From NCBI GenBank assembly GCA_028285755.1, contig JANQOQ010000015.1, positions 1-64,000 of the forward strand: 64,000 nt of DNA, in the 5' to 3' direction. Source of the DNA: Puniceicoccaceae bacterium. GTDB lineage: Bacteria; Verrucomicrobiota; Verrucomicrobiia; Opitutales; JAFGAQ01. Shown in pieces: positions 63,687-64,000 of this stretch (within the stretch, counting starts at the first letter, position 1; every line of letters begins with the position of its first letter). The notes beneath the pieces were generated by a model. The model saw only the letters and a list, made by a program, of their open reading frames with translations, ran no database searches and was not told the DNA's origin. Position numbers and translations under genes: made by a program.

Positions 63687-64000
63687 ATGAAAGTCGGTAT
63701 CGTAGGTGCATCCGGGTATTCCGGGGAAGAGCTCGTGCGGTTGCTAGCCAAGCATCCGGATGTTGAGCTAAGCATGATTACCTCGCGGCAGCTAGCGGGG
63801 CAGTCAGCCTCATCTGTATTTCCGGCTTTGCGTAATATGCACGAAGAGCTGGTTATGAGCGATTCGGATGTGGCTTCACTGGTGGCGAGCGATATTGATC
63901 TATTCTTCCTGGCATTGCCACATGGGGTGTCTGTAGAGTATGCAAAGCCGCTGCTTGAAGCAGGTAAACAAATCATCGATCTGAGTGCAGACTTTCGTCT
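63687..64000 (+). CDS. argC: N-acetyl-gamma-glutamyl-phosphate reductase (N-terminal part)
   Basis: The gene runs out of the window. The start KVGIVGASGYSGEELVRLL is the NADP-binding motif of ArgC, and DIDLFFLALPHGVSVEY and QIIDLSADFRL are conserved later blocks. It reduces N-acetylglutamyl phosphate to the semialdehyde in arginine synthesis. The first 104 codons are visible; the active-site cysteine lies beyond the end. Confidence 0.96.
   Translation, partial: MKVGIVGASGYSGEELVRLLAKHPDVELSMITSRQLAGQSASSVFPALRNMHEELVMSDSDVASLVASDIDLFFLALPHGVSVEYAKPLLEAGKQIIDLSADFR

Noticed and set aside
1-64000. tRNA, rRNA and CRISPR arrays
   Set aside because: I noticed no clover-leaf-like tRNA sequence, no rRNA segments and no regularly spaced repeats. 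This was a reading by eye, so a tRNA could have been missed.

Overview
The window reads as a chromosome segment of a marine, polysaccharide-degrading Gram-negative bacterium, most likely a Verrucomicrobiota of the Opitutales/Puniceicoccaceae type. This rests on many exported sulfatases and glycosidases, three TonB-dependent receptors without any SusD partner, a receptor plug start (LSPFVIDASEDTGY) that I associate with Opitutae, Tat-exported enolase-superfamily proteins, and mostly weak Shine-Dalgarno sequences. The taxonomic call is an inference from gene content, not a measured placement.

Region 1 (1-42.5 kb) is a carbohydrate island. It opens with two GH29 alpha-L-fucosidases and three sulfatases on the + strand. 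Next comes an ECF sigma factor, a FecR-type anti-sigma factor and a very large STN-domain TonB receptor, which form a complete surface-signalling unit. A GH31 enzyme, a second TonB receptor, an SSS sugar symporter and a cytoplasmic GH2 beta-glucuronidase-like enzyme lie on the - strand, with a divergent LacI-type regulator. Then follow an enolase-superfamily protein and a GH28 enzyme (-), a second enolase-superfamily protein (+), two more sulfatases (one with a HEAT-repeat tail), an FAD-dependent oxidoreductase, an unknown exported protein, a nucleoside-hydrolase-like protein (-), a metallophosphoesterase, a DUF5060-type glycosidase, a third TonB receptor and an exported NIPSNAP protein. Together they suggest desulfation and trimming of a sulfated, fucose- and uronate-containing glycan outside the cytoplasm. 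Uptake would be through the TonB receptors and the symporter, and the uronate and sugar-acid steps would follow. The exact glycan is not proven.

Region 2 (42.5-47.8 kb) holds a tightly overlapping three-gene operon on the - strand: adenosine-deaminase-family enzyme, Rieske oxygenase and NCS2-like permease. It looks like a small purine or N-substituted-purine salvage pathway. An exported TIM-barrel glycosidase-like protein lies beside it.

Region 3 (47.8-64 kb) is mostly housekeeping: an ABC ATPase, HAD hydrolase, M29 aminopeptidase, trmB, a YjbQ protein, trxB, cysE, a redoxin, a CNT nucleoside transporter, a Nudix hydrolase, an EEP phosphatase, two outer-membrane barrels, apt, transaldolase, DUF423, rplM-rpsI and the start of argC. 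Embedded here are a striking exported protein with 41 cysteines and a nine-histidine tail (49670-50323) and a 274-bp MITE-like element with terminal inverted repeats (61502-61775). No rRNA, tRNA or CRISPR was recognised, and no intact insertion sequence was found.
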